A DNA stretch of 53,899 nucleotides, taken from NCBI GenBank assembly GCA_029055875.1, contig JAIDCJ010000023.1, forward strand, positions 10,355-64,253, given 5' to 3'. A model generated the notes under the pieces. It ran no database searches and had not been told where the DNA came from. It saw only the letters and a list, made by a program, of their open reading frames with translations. Made by a program: the position numbers and the translations under genes. Each line of letters begins with the position of its first letter. Positions within the stretch are counted from its first letter, which is position 1. Source of the DNA: Clostridia bacterium. Its GTDB lineage: Bacteria; Bacillota; Clostridia; Christensenellales; Borkfalkiaceae. Shown piece by piece: positions 32,319-40,069 of this stretch.

Positions 32319-32861
32319 ATGGAAATTTTTATTTGGGTAACTTTTTCAATTTTAACGATAAGTGTTATCGCAATTATTTGTGTAGATTTTTATGCAACGA
32401 GGAAAGAAAAAAAGAACCCCGCTACCAGTGTGTTAAGACCAAATAGATTTTTCTATATCGTAGGTATCGGGGGTGGAATATTTTTGCCGGCGATACCTCT
32501 TTTAGGATTTTTGGATACCGTCAGTTCGGAATATGAAGTGATAATATATATGATTCTTAGCATATTGCTCATGGGTTCATTGGGCGGATATTTAGTTTTC
32601 TTCTATCTGAACTACAAGGTAATCGTATACGAAGATTATTTTATCTATCAAAACTTCTGGCGGATTAAAAAGAAAATTTATTATAAAGATATCGTGATAG
32701 ATAACTCGAAGCTGTATCCGCAGGTAAGGCAAAAAAGAGAGAACGGAAAAACGAAACTTGTATTCAAGCTTGCAGGCGTTTTGGAAAACGAAATCTGTTT
32801 TACCGAAGCCTACAAAACATGGAAAAACCAACCAAAGAAAAAGAAAGAAGAAACAACCTAA
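32319..32861 (+). CDS. Membrane protein with PH-like cytoplasmic domain
   Basis: A 180-residue protein with three predicted helices (residues ~3-23, 46-64 and 74-97) followed by a domain with KVIVYEDYFIYQNFWRIKKKIYYKDIV, a pattern typical of bacterial PH-like or DUF6560-type domains, and a Lys-rich end. Fourteen bp after the DMP19-like gene, so a two-gene unit. Function unknown. Confidence 0.7.
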   Translation: MEIFIWVTFSILTISVIAIICVDFYATRKEKKNPATSVLRPNRFFYIVGIGGGIFLPAIPLLGFLDTVSSEYEVIIYMILSILLMGSLGGYLVFFYLNYKVIVYEDYFIYQNFWRIKKKIYYKDIVIDNSKLYPQVRQKRENGKTKLVFKLAGVLENEICFTEAYKTWKNQPKKKKEETT

Positions 32862-32863
32862 AC

Positions 32864-32897
32864 AAAAAATCGACCTCTTTTTTGAGGTCGATTTTTT
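32864..32897. terminator. Bidirectional terminator between 32861 and pckG
   Basis: Stem AAAAAATCGACCTC / GAGGTCGATTTTTT with a 6-T loop, usable from both sides. Confidence 0.9.
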
Positions 32898-32900
32898 CAA

Positions 32901-34670
32901 TTACTTTTCGCAATTTTTTTTGAGCAGAGCTAGGTTCTCTTTAAGCTCCTTGGGAAGCCGATCACCGAACTGCTTGTAATACTCGGCAATCTCGTCCGCC
33001 TCCGCACTCCAACGCTTTTTATCGATATAGAGAATTTTCTCTAAATCCGCCTCGGTCATATCGAGCCCCGAAAGGTCGATATCCTTTGCGTGAGGCACGT
33101 AGCCGATTGCCGTTTCCTCTGCGTCAACTGCGCCCTCGCAGCGTTTCAAAATCCATTCCAGAACGCGCATATTGTCGCCGAAGCCCGGCCACAGGAATTC
33201 GCCGTTCTCGTCCTGACGGAACCAGTTTACGTTGAAAATCTTAGGCGGGTTGGTTACCTTTTTGCCCATGTCAACCCAATGCTGGAAGTAGTCCGCCATG
33301 TGATAGCCCGCGAAAGGTTTCATTGCCATGGGGTCGTGACGGAGCACGCCGACCGCACCCGTAGCCGCCGCCGTGGTCTCGCTGGACATAATGGAGCCGA
33401 CGAACACGCCGTGGTTCCAGTCGCGCGATTGATATACGAGCGGGGTAGTGGTAGCTCTTCTTCCGCCGAACACGATTGCGTCAAGCGGAACGCCTTCCTT
33501 GGAGTTGAACATATCCGAAAGGCAAGGGCAGTTTTCGGCGGGAGCCGTAAATCTCGAATTGGGGTGCGCCGCCTTCACGCCGCTTTCGGGCGTCCATTCG
33601 TTTCCGAGCCAGTCGATAAGATGCTCGGGCGCGGGCTTGGAAAGCCCTTCCCACCATACCGTGTTGTCGGCGGGGTTGATTGCAACGTTCGTGAAGATAG
33701 TGCCCTTCTTGGTAGCGGCGAGCGCGTTGGGGTTGGATTTTTCGTTCGTACCGGGCGCAACGCCGAAGAAGCCGTTCTCGGGGTTGACTGCCCAAAGTCT
33801 GCCGTCCTTGCCGACGCGGATCCAGGCGATATCGTCGCCCACACATTCCACTTTATAGCCTTTATCGAGATAGTGTTTGGGCGGAATGAGCATTGCAAGG
33901 TTGGTCTTGCCGCAGGCGGAAGGGAACGCCGCCGCGAGATATTTCTTTTTGCCGTTGGGATACGTTACGCCAAGAATTAGCATGTGCTCTGCCATCCAAC
34001 CCTCGTTCTTGCCGAGATAGGACGCAATTCTGAGAGCAAAGCATTTCTTGCCGAGGAGCACGTTTCCGCCGTAAGCGGAGTTCACGGAAATAATGGTGTT
34101 GTCCTCGGGGAAGTGCATAATGTAACGCTTTTCGGGATCGACGTCGCACTTGCAGTGGAAGCCCTTAATGAAGTCGCCTTCCTTGCCGAGTGCCTTGTAG
34201 CAATCTAAGCCGACGCGCGTCATAATTGCCATGTTCAAAACGACGTAAATGGAGTCGGTTACCTCGATACCGATTTTGGAGAACGGCGAGCCGACAACGC
34301 CCATGGAGTAGGGAATTACGTACATGGTGCGGCCTTCCATCTTCCCGCGGGCGATCTCGCGGCAGAGCGCATACGCCTCAACGGGGTCCATCCAGTAGTT
34401 GACGGGGCCTGCGTCTTCCTTGTTCTTGCAGCAGATAAACGTGCGCGCCTCTACGCGGGCAACGTCGTTTTCCGCCGTGCGGTGATAGTAACAGCCGGGG
34501 AGTTTTTCCTGATTGAGCTTGATCATTTCGCCCGTCTTTACTGCCTCTTCGCGAAGCGCGGCAAGCTGTTTCTCGCTCCCGTCGATCCACACGATTTCCT
34601 TCGGGCGCGCGAGCTCTGCGCTCTCCTTCACGAAGTCGAGGACTTTTTGATTTTCTGTAAGCGGTTTCAT
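32901..34670 (-). CDS. pckG: Phosphoenolpyruvate carboxykinase (GTP)
   Basis: A 589-residue enzyme that converts oxaloacetate and GTP to phosphoenolpyruvate, GDP and CO2 (or the reverse). The GTP type is recognised by the kinase-1a P-loop FPSACGKTNLAML with its reactive Cys, the metal site (AYGGNVLLGKKCFALRIAS), FGGRRATTTPLVYQ and NWFRQDENG. Cytoplasmic; links citric-acid intermediates and glycolysis. Single gene with its own promoter and terminator. Confidence 0.97.
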   Translation of the reverse strand: MKPLTENQKVLDFVKESAELARPKEIVWIDGSEKQLAALREEAVKTGEMIKLNQEKLPGCYYHRTAENDVARVEARTFICCKNKEDAGPVNYWMDPVEAYALCREIARGKMEGRTMYVIPYSMGVVGSPFSKIGIEVTDSIYVVLNMAIMTRVGLDCYKALGKEGDFIKGFHCKCDVDPEKRYIMHFPEDNTIISVNSAYGGNVLLGKKCFALRIASYLGKNEGWMAEHMLILGVTYPNGKKKYLAAAFPSACGKTNLAMLIPPKHYLDKGYKVECVGDDIAWIRVGKDGRLWAVNPENGFFGVAPGTNEKSNPNALAATKKGTIFTNVAINPADNTVWWEGLSKPAPEHLIDWLGNEWTPESGVKAAHPNSRFTAPAENCPCLSDMFNSKEGVPLDAIVFGGRRATTTPLVYQSRDWNHGVFVGSIMSSETTAAATGAVGVLRHDPMAMKPFAGYHMADYFQHWVDMGKKVTNPPKIFNVNWFRQDENGEFLWPGFGDNMRVLEWILKRCEGAVDAEETAIGYVPHAKDIDLSGLDMTEADLEKILYIDKKRWSAEADEIAEYYKQFGDRLPKELKENLALLKKNCEK

Positions 34671-34742
34671 ATTTGACCTCCGAAAAATAATTTACTTATG
34701 CTATGGGAAATGCAGACAAAAAGCCCACATTCTTCCATTTAT

Positions 34743-34771
34743 ATTATACCACAAAACTTAGTCAATGTAAA
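34743..34771 (-). promoter_or_regulatory. pckG promoter
   Basis: TTTACA (34766-34771), 17-bp spacer and TATAAT (34743-34748) on the minus strand. The leader is about 65 nt with no clear riboswitch fold. Confidence 0.75.
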
Positions 34772-34815
34772 CGAATGAAAAAATTTTTTTCTTTTTTCAC
34801 CGTTTGAATTACCGT

Positions 34816-34843
34816 AAAAAGAACCGCTGTTATCAGCGGTTCT
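34816..34843 (-). terminator. Terminator overlapping the stop codon of the 34833 gene
   Basis: Stem AGAACCGCTG / CAGCGGTTCT with a 4-nt loop; the 5' arm codes for the last residues (Lys-Asn-Arg-stop) on the minus strand, and T5 follows. Confidence 0.85.
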
Positions 34844-35495
34844 TACTATCGAATTCTTCAAACGGATTCTCGTCCGTCGGCTGTGCGGGCCGTGCGGGTT
34901 CCGCGGGCGGGGTGTATCCTCTGCCCATATAGTTGTCGTCATTCCCCGCATAGGGCGGCCAACTTCCCGCATTCGGCGTTCCCTCGTAAGGCGCTCCGCC
35001 GCCCGAATAAAACGCTCCCTCGGGGGAATCGCTTTCGGACGCTTTCTTGCCTTTCATGATTTTTATCACCGTCATGCCCGCCATAAGCACGCCAACTGCC
35101 GTAAACACGCCGCCCACGATAAACATGAGCGTGGTGCCCATTTTGCTGTCGGAAACAATGATTGCCTCGTCCGGATTGAACGGATTGTAAGCTATATCTC
35201 TCTTTGCTCCGATTGAAGGACGGATATTGCTCGACGAACTGCTCTTGATGGTATAAGTCTTTTCGTCTACCGTGTACGAAATGATTTCGCGGTACATCAC
35301 TTCGTCGTCGTCCTTACTCACGGCGTAATCGGTAACGATACCCGTCGTCTTCTCCCACGCGGCAATCTTCTCATCGTTTGACTTTTTCAAAAACGTTCCG
35401 CCTACGATGAGGCCGATTCCGAGCGCCAGAAACAGCACTGTCAGCAATACGTTAATAACGCTTTGTTTGTTTGCAGATTGTTTTTTGGTTGACAT
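34833..35495 (-). CDS. DUF3592-like membrane protein
   Basis: A 220-residue protein with two helices (VINVLLTVLFLALGIGLIVGG and LMFIVGGVFTAVGVLMAGM) around an outer beta domain of ~85 residues (GIVTDYAVSKDDDEVMYREI, then SIGAKRDIAYNPFNPDEAII), the pattern of DUF3592 proteins. A Pro/Gly-rich cytoplasmic tail follows. Start 35495 has AGGAG nine bases upstream; an ATG at 35501 is only three bases from it, too close. Function unknown. Confidence 0.8.
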   Translation of the reverse strand: MSTKKQSANKQSVINVLLTVLFLALGIGLIVGGTFLKKSNDEKIAAWEKTTGIVTDYAVSKDDDEVMYREIISYTVDEKTYTIKSSSSSNIRPSIGAKRDIAYNPFNPDEAIIVSDSKMGTTLMFIVGGVFTAVGVLMAGMTVIKIMKGKKASESDSPEGAFYSGGGAPYEGTPNAGSWPPYAGNDDNYMGRGYTPPAEPARPAQPTDENPFEEFDSKNR

Positions 35496-35516
35496 TTTCA
35501 TATTCTCCTCTTTCGT

Positions 35517-35545
35517 ATTATATCATATTGCCGCCCGAATATCAA
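35517..35545 (-). promoter_or_regulatory. Promoter of the DUF3592-like gene
   Basis: TTGATA (35540-35545), 17-bp spacer and TATAAT (35517-35522) on the minus strand, just after the stop of the upstream gene. Confidence 0.8.
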
Positions 35546-35550
35546 CCTTT

Positions 35551-36465
35551 TTACACGTCGTAAACGCGGACGTATTCGCCCGTGTCGGCGTCCTGAAAGA
35601 CGACGTAAAAGCCCTCTTCGTCCGAGAACTGCGTCTTGGGTACGAACACGCCCCGCTCCTTTACCTCTTGGGGCGGTTCCTTTAAGGCTTCCACCGCCAC
35701 GCACAAATAGCGCGGCGTACCGTCCTCGTAAATAATGCCGAGGAGTGCTCCTTCCGAATTTACCCATTCGGACATGGGGAAGATTGCCTTTAACCGTTCG
35801 TCGCGGGGGCGGGTGGCAAACACTTCGTCGAGCTTCTCCTTTACTTCGTTGTAGTAGGTAAGCGAGCCGCGCGGCGGCAAGTGAGATACGCCGTCTTCAT
35901 CTTTTCCAGCACCATTCCCCGCTTTTTCCGTTTGCTTTTCACCCCCGCCGTAAGCGCCGTCATTTTCATCGCTTTGGGATAGGGCGAAATAGTCGGACTC
36001 TGCAATTGCTTCGTCGTTATACTTTCCGCGAAAGGTGGCGGGCGCGCTCTCGTCTTCGGCGGGCTCCCTATCCTGACGGCTGTGTTTTTTCTCGGCGAGC
36101 TCTTCCAGATTGTCCACCGTGCTCAAAAGCGATTCATAGCTGCGGGGTGCTTCGCCGCAGCCGCCGTAGGCAACGGGCTCCGCTTCCCCCTTTACGAAGA
36201 GTAACAGCGCGGCAAACCCGCGTGCAAGCGACGGCGCGTTCTCCATAGTGATTGCCGTTTCGTATTCAAAGCAATAGGTTCTACCGTCTATCCAAACCGC
36301 CAAACAGTACCTGCCCCCTACGAGCGGCGCCGCGGGAATCTTTGCGCTGAGCGTGAGGGTCGTGCCCAGCCGCTCCGCATACACCGCACCCGTGAGCGCG
36401 CCGCCGTCGGCGGAAAACCCTTTCTTAATTTGTTTGAGTACGCACACGCGCTTTTCGTACGCCAT
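35551..36465 (-). CDS. Hypothetical protein with two folded ends and a disordered middle
   Basis: A 304-residue cytoplasmic protein. Residues 1-105 look beta-rich (VYAERLGTTLTLSAKIP, YCLAVWIDGRTYCFEYET), 110-205 are charged and likely disordered, and 205-304 form a second folded part (FPMSEWVNSEGALLGIIYED, TPRYLCVAVEAL, FYVVFQDADTGEYVRVYDV). No signal peptide, helix or catalytic motif. AAGGAG precedes the ATG. No family recognised. Confidence 0.75.
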   Translation of the reverse strand: MAYEKRVCVLKQIKKGFSADGGALTGAVYAERLGTTLTLSAKIPAAPLVGGRYCLAVWIDGRTYCFEYETAITMENAPSLARGFAALLLFVKGEAEPVAYGGCGEAPRSYESLLSTVDNLEELAEKKHSRQDREPAEDESAPATFRGKYNDEAIAESDYFALSQSDENDGAYGGGEKQTEKAGNGAGKDEDGVSHLPPRGSLTYYNEVKEKLDEVFATRPRDERLKAIFPMSEWVNSEGALLGIIYEDGTPRYLCVAVEALKEPPQEVKERGVFVPKTQFSDEEGFYVVFQDADTGEYVRVYDV

Positions 36466-36566
36466 AAAATAATTCTCCTTATATATACTTTCAGAGTTTT
36501 ATCTTAACGGAAAACGCGCGTCGAAGGGTGGGAGATTTTCGCACTATTTGGCGCTTTCTGCCGAAA

Positions 36567-36595
36567 AAAAAGACGCGGCCGTTTAGCGCGTCTTT
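36567..36595 (-). terminator. Terminator of rsmG and the SLOG gene
   Basis: Stem AAAGACGCG / CGCGTCTTT with a 9-nt loop; on the minus strand eight T follow. Confidence 0.88.
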
Positions 36596-37046
36596 ATAAA
36601 TATATGACCGGAATATTTTTTTCCTTTGCGTACTTTACGGTGTACGCCGTGCCGCCCGTATCCTTCACGCAGTACGCGAGCACGGTATCGGCGCAGTCCA
36701 CCATGTATCGATCGCGGGCATGATAGCAACCGCTTTGATATTCTTCAAAGAGCACCGTCTTTCTATCGCACCATTCGAGCATACTGCGGTATCTTTTCCT
36801 ATCCCATTCCGAATAGCCTTTCTCCTGCCCCGCGAACGGAATACACGCCTCGATATAGATATTGTATTTCTTTTTCAAATCGACGAGGCACCCGAGTGCA
36901 AGCAAATCGAACCCCTTTGCCATGCCGCAGAAAAAAGTATCGCACCCGCCTTGAATCAGCTCTTCCAGCTTATCGTATAAGGCGTTGCCGTCAAAAGTAT
37001 CGGGAACGGCGCGGTGTCCCGTGAGTGCGCAGGCAGTTCTCGTCAT
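36594..37046 (-). CDS. SLOG-family protein (DUF1273/YpsA-like)
   Basis: A 150-residue Rossmann-like protein of the SLOG superfamily, which binds nucleotide-derived ligands. Visible: CALTGHRAVPDTFDGNALYD at the start, FFCGMAKGFDLLALGCLVDLK (the Gly-Met-Ala loop), CIPFAGQEKGYSEWD, and MVDCADTVLAYCVKDTGGTAYTV. YpsA-type proteins affect cell division in some Firmicutes. Its ATG overlaps the rsmG stop (ATGA), so it is translated with rsmG. Confidence 0.88.
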   Translation of the reverse strand: MTRTACALTGHRAVPDTFDGNALYDKLEELIQGGCDTFFCGMAKGFDLLALGCLVDLKKKYNIYIEACIPFAGQEKGYSEWDRKRYRSMLEWCDRKTVLFEEYQSGCYHARDRYMVDCADTVLAYCVKDTGGTAYTVKYAKEKNIPVIYL

Positions 37047-37738
37047 AGCGGGTTCTTGCGCTCCTTTCCGTTTCCGCGCGGGTATTTGGGCGGCGTCGGT
37101 TTTTCCTTATTTATCACGACGAGGGTGCGCTCTCCCGCTTCTTCGGGGAGCTCGTAGCAGATTTGCTCCGTCCTTCCCCCGCCGAGCGTTAAAATTGCGT
37201 GCTTCGCTTCCTGCACTTCCTCTTCCGCGCGCCCTTTATAGGCAATCATTTTTCCGCCCGTTTTTACAAAGGGAAGACAGTATTCCGCAAGCGTATTCAG
37301 CCGCGCAACCGCCCTTGCACAGCAAATATCGAATTTTTCGCGGTAGAGAATATCTTTTCCCAAATCCTCCGCGCGGGCGCAGAGCACGGTGACGTTTTCG
37401 AGCGCAAGCTCTTTGACCGCCGTTTTCAGAAACTCGCATTTTTTGCCCGTGCTTTCCACGAGGGTGAAGCTTAAATCTTCGCGCACGATCTTCAAGGGCA
37501 GGGAAGGAAAGCCCGCACCCGAGCCGATTTCAATGACGCCCCCGTTTTTCGGGAACAAAAACTCTCCCGCAAGCGAATCGTAGAAGTGCTTTATCAACAC
37601 TTCCTTTTCGTCGGTGATGGCGGTGAGATTGTATCTACCGTTATATTCCGCGAGCAAACTCTGAAAAATACGGAATTTTTCCGCAAATTCCGTAAATTTT
37701 TGCTCGGTTTTCTCAAAATTAACGCAGTTTTTGCTCAT
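37043..37738 (-). CDS. rsmG: 16S rRNA (guanine527-N7)-methyltransferase
   Basis: Methylates G527 of 16S rRNA using S-adenosylmethionine. The protein has 231 residues: RYNLTAITDEKEVLIKHFYDS, the SAM loop VIEIGSGAGFPSLPLKI, and CARAVARLNTLAEYC. The start at 37738 gives the normal length. A longer frame to 38059 would run through the promoter and DnaA boxes and is not real. There is no Shine-Dalgarno site; TATAAT ends 6 nt before the ATG, implying leaderless mRNA. The gene borders oriC as in many bacteria. Confidence 0.95.
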   Translation of the reverse strand: MSKNCVNFEKTEQKFTEFAEKFRIFQSLLAEYNGRYNLTAITDEKEVLIKHFYDSLAGEFLFPKNGGVIEIGSGAGFPSLPLKIVREDLSFTLVESTGKKCEFLKTAVKELALENVTVLCARAEDLGKDILYREKFDICCARAVARLNTLAEYCLPFVKTGGKMIAYKGRAEEEVQEAKHAILTLGGGRTEQICYELPEEAGERTLVVINKEKPTPPKYPRGNGKERKNPL

Positions 37739-38133
37739 AAACTGATTATAGCATACCTTTTTCCGTTTATCAACTTGTTGTTGAAAGATTGCTATGATTT
37801 TATCCACACTGTGGATAGTTTTGTGGACAACCCTTATTCTTCTCTTGGAAGTTTCTTTTTTCCGTTTCCGTCCGTTTCTCCGTGAAAAAACCGCAGTGTG
37901 GACAACCTTCTTTTTCCACAATTTTTCCACAGAGTTATCCCCAACGAAAATCTCGTTATCTTTTCCAAAAAAGGGGTAAAATACTTGAAATTTTCCGCTT
38001 TTTCCGTTATAATATGGTAGTATCCCGTAAAAATGCGGGTGGCGGACGAACTTGTCCACATTTCCACAGCCACTACTACTATATATATTATTTAATTATT
38101 ATATAATAAATCATCATACGAAGGGGAGTACTC
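37739..38133. other. oriC: Chromosomal replication origin (oriC)
   Basis: Between rsmG and dnaN, without a gene. DnaA boxes: TTATCCACA 37800-37808 (+), CTATCCACA 37810-37818 (-), TTGTCCACA 37822-37830 (-) and 37897-37905 (-), TTTTCCACA 37912-37920 and 37923-37931 (+), TTATCCCCA 37935-37943 (+), TTGTCCACA 38052-38060 (+), ATTTCCACA 38060-38068 (+). After the last box come GCCA, then CTACTACTA (38073-38081), which is the complement of DnaA-trio repeats, then an AT-only stretch to ~38110 as unwinding element. Gene direction turns at this point. Confidence 0.92.
37745..37773 (-). promoter_or_regulatory. rsmG promoter (leaderless)
   Basis: TTGATA (37768-37773), 17-bp spacer, extended -10 TGC-TATAAT (37745-37750), then six bases to the ATG. 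The -35 overlaps a weak DnaA-box-like TTATCAACT (37767-37775). Confidence 0.8.
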
Positions 38134-39231
38134 ATGAAATTCATTTGCGACGGACTTTCGCTTAGTGAAGCGGTTCAGAAGGTTAGCAAGGCTTGTGCGG
38201 TTCGCACGACTGCGCCGGTTATGGAATGTATTAAAATTTCCACCCAGCAGGAAGATATTACGCTTCTTGCAACGGACGGAGAGCTTTCCATTCAGAAATC
38301 CGTGAAAGCGGAAATTTTGGAGAGCGGCGAAGTTTGCGTTCCAGGAAAGCTGTTTGCGGATTTCCTCACCAAGCTCACCGACGAAGAAATTTGCATTTCC
38401 ACAACGGATAAGGGAATGGAGATCAACTACCGCGACAGCGGAACCTCCATGCAGACCATCCGCGCCGAAGAATTCCCCCAAATCGATTTGGAAATCGGGG
38501 AAAACTCCTTCGTTATGAATCAGGGCGCGCTCAAAAAGATTATTGCGGAAACGATTTTCTGCTGCGCGCAGGACGATACCCGCCCCGTTCTCAAGGGCAG
38601 TTTAATGGAGTTCGGCGATAAGCTTTGCATGACCGCGCTCGACGGATACCGCTTGGCGTTTTCGGAAACGGAAATTCTTGCAAAGAGCGGAGAGGCAAAG
38701 CTCATTTGCCCCGCAAGAACGCTCGTGGAAATTTCGCGTATGCTCACGGGTGACGACGAAGAAATCACCCTCTATTCGCAGGGCGGAATGCTGCTCGTGA
38801 AATCGGAAGGAACGGTGCTCGTATCCCGCCTGTATCAGGGCGACTTTATCAAGAAGGAAAACGTCATTCCCTCAGCCTTTACGACGACGGTCACCTTTGA
38901 AAGAAACGAGCTGATACAAAGCGTAGAACGCGCCGCAATTCTCATTCGCGGGGATAAAAACAATCTTATTACTTTGGAAATCGGTGCGGAGGGCGTAAAA
39001 GTCAATTCCGTTTCGGAAATCGGCAAGGTTTCGGAAAGCGTATCCGCAGGCGTGGACGGCGTGGAACTGAGCATTTCCATGAACGCAAAATTCCTGCTCG
39101 ACGCGCTCCGTGCGCTCGACGAAGAGGAAGTCGTCGTTTCTTTGAACGGTGCGGTTTCTCCCTTTATTCTGCAAAATAAAAAGAAGAAAGAGAGTTTATA
39201 TCTCATATTGCCCGTCAGAAACGCACAATAA
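38134..39231 (+). CDS. dnaN: DNA polymerase III beta subunit (sliding clamp)
   Basis: A ring-forming clamp of 365 residues that tethers the replicative polymerase to DNA. It starts MKFICDGLSLSEAVQKVSKA and has the three repeated clamp folds; ATDGELSIQ, TALDGYRLAFSE and the C-terminal LILPVRNAQ (consensus MPMR-L; here LPVR) mark the family. AAGGGGAG precedes the ATG. It directly follows oriC; dnaA, normally before it, and recF/gyrB, normally after it, are not here. Confidence 0.98.
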   Translation: MKFICDGLSLSEAVQKVSKACAVRTTAPVMECIKISTQQEDITLLATDGELSIQKSVKAEILESGEVCVPGKLFADFLTKLTDEEICISTTDKGMEINYRDSGTSMQTIRAEEFPQIDLEIGENSFVMNQGALKKIIAETIFCCAQDDTRPVLKGSLMEFGDKLCMTALDGYRLAFSETEILAKSGEAKLICPARTLVEISRMLTGDDEEITLYSQGGMLLVKSEGTVLVSRLYQGDFIKKENVIPSAFTTTVTFERNELIQSVERAAILIRGDKNNLITLEIGAEGVKVNSVSEIGKVSESVSAGVDGVELSISMNAKFLLDALRALDEEEVVVSLNGAVSPFILQNKKKKESLYLILPVRNAQ

Positions 39232-39235
39232 TCGC

Positions 39236-39264
39236 TTGACGGAAGCCGCGAAAAACTTTATAAT
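39236..39264 (+). promoter_or_regulatory. rpmH promoter
   Basis: TTGACG (39236-39241), 17-bp spacer and TATAAT (39259-39264), right after the dnaN stop. Confidence 0.88.
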
Positions 39265-39298
39265 TTGAAAGAAAAAATCCACTTAGGAGTGATTTAAA

Positions 39299-39433
39299 AT
39301 GAAAAGAACTTATCAGCCCAAGAAAAGAAGCCGCAGCAAGGTGCACGGCTTCCGCCAGAGAATGAAAACGCAGGGCGGGCGCAAGACGCTGAAGAGAAGA
39401 AGAAACAAGGGTAGAAAGCACATTTCCGCGTAA
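39299..39433 (+). CDS. rpmH: Ribosomal protein L34
   Basis: A 44-residue, very basic large-subunit protein: starts [18 protein letters not shown], then [21 protein letters not shown] and ends HISA. TAGGAG lies before the ATG. rnpA begins 6 bp after the stop. In most bacteria rpmH is divergent from dnaA; here it follows dnaN in the same direction. Confidence 0.98.
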   Translation: MKRTYQPKKRSRSKVHGFRQRMKTQGGRKTLKRRRNKGRKHISA

Positions 39434-39439
39434 AAACAG

Positions 39440-39817
39440 ATGAAGTATCTGCGGATCAAGCGGAAGAAAGACATTACCAAAATTCTGAAATCGGGGAAGC
39501 GTGCGCATGCCGATTCTCTTACCCTCGTATATCTTCCCGCAAAAGAGACGGCTTTTGCCGTTTGTGTGGGGAAAAAGTACGGAAAAAGCACCGTAAGAAA
39601 CCGCATCAAGCGGCTTCTTCGGGAAGCGTTCCGCGCACAGAGGGACGTGAAACCGACTGCCTTCCTTTTCATTCCGCGCATCAAAGAAGAGTATTCCTAC
39701 GCCGCATTCGTACGCGATACGGAGAAACTTCTCAAAAAGGAACGATTATTTGAAAATCAACGTTCGGAAGCTGTGGGTGCAGAACCTCAAATATCTGCGC
39801 CGGCGGAAACTGTTTAA
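39440..39817 (+). CDS. rnpA: Ribonuclease P protein component
   Basis: The protein partner of RNase P RNA in 5' maturation of tRNAs. It has 125 residues; the conserved RNR box is in STVRNRIKRLLREAFR, and the N-terminus MKYLRIKRKKDITKILKSGKR is typical. The last ~20 codons overlap yidD by 68 bp in another frame, a usual arrangement in this cluster. Confidence 0.96.
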   Translation: MKYLRIKRKKDITKILKSGKRAHADSLTLVYLPAKETAFAVCVGKKYGKSTVRNRIKRLLREAFRAQRDVKPTAFLFIPRIKEEYSYAAFVRDTEKLLKKERLFENQRSEAVGAEPQISAPAETV

Positions 39818-40055
39818 GCCGTACTTAAGAGCTCTTTGTATACGGCTTATCTGCTTTTATCAAAATAAACTCTCGCGCCATACCTGTCTTTACCAGCCCA
39901 CCTGTTCGGAATACACGAAGCGCTGCATCAGCAACTTCGGTGTCGTTACGGGAATACTGCTTGGACTTTGGCGCATCCTTCGGTGCAATCCCCTTTCAAA
40001 GGGCGGGTTCGATCCTGCACCCGAGCGGTTTTGGAAGAGAAAATGGCTCGTATAA
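39750..40055 (+). CDS. yidD: Membrane protein insertion efficiency factor YidD
   Basis: A 101-residue protein peripheral to the inner face of the membrane that aids YidC. Signature: YQPTCSEYTKRCISNFG, then LGLWRILRCNPLSKGGFDPAP. Start codon is TTG at 39750 with AAGGA eight bases before it. It overlaps rnpA and is followed by yidC. Confidence 0.95.
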   Translation: MKINVRKLWVQNLKYLRRRKLFKPYLRALCIRLICFYQNKLSRHTCLYQPTCSEYTKRCISNFGVVTGILLGLWRILRCNPLSKGGFDPAPERFWKRKWLV

Positions 40056-40069
40056 TCTGAGGAACTTGA

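Noticed and set aside
37739-38059. N-terminal extension of rsmG through oriC
   Set aside because: It would cover the rsmG promoter and DnaA boxes; the protein family length fits the start at 37738.
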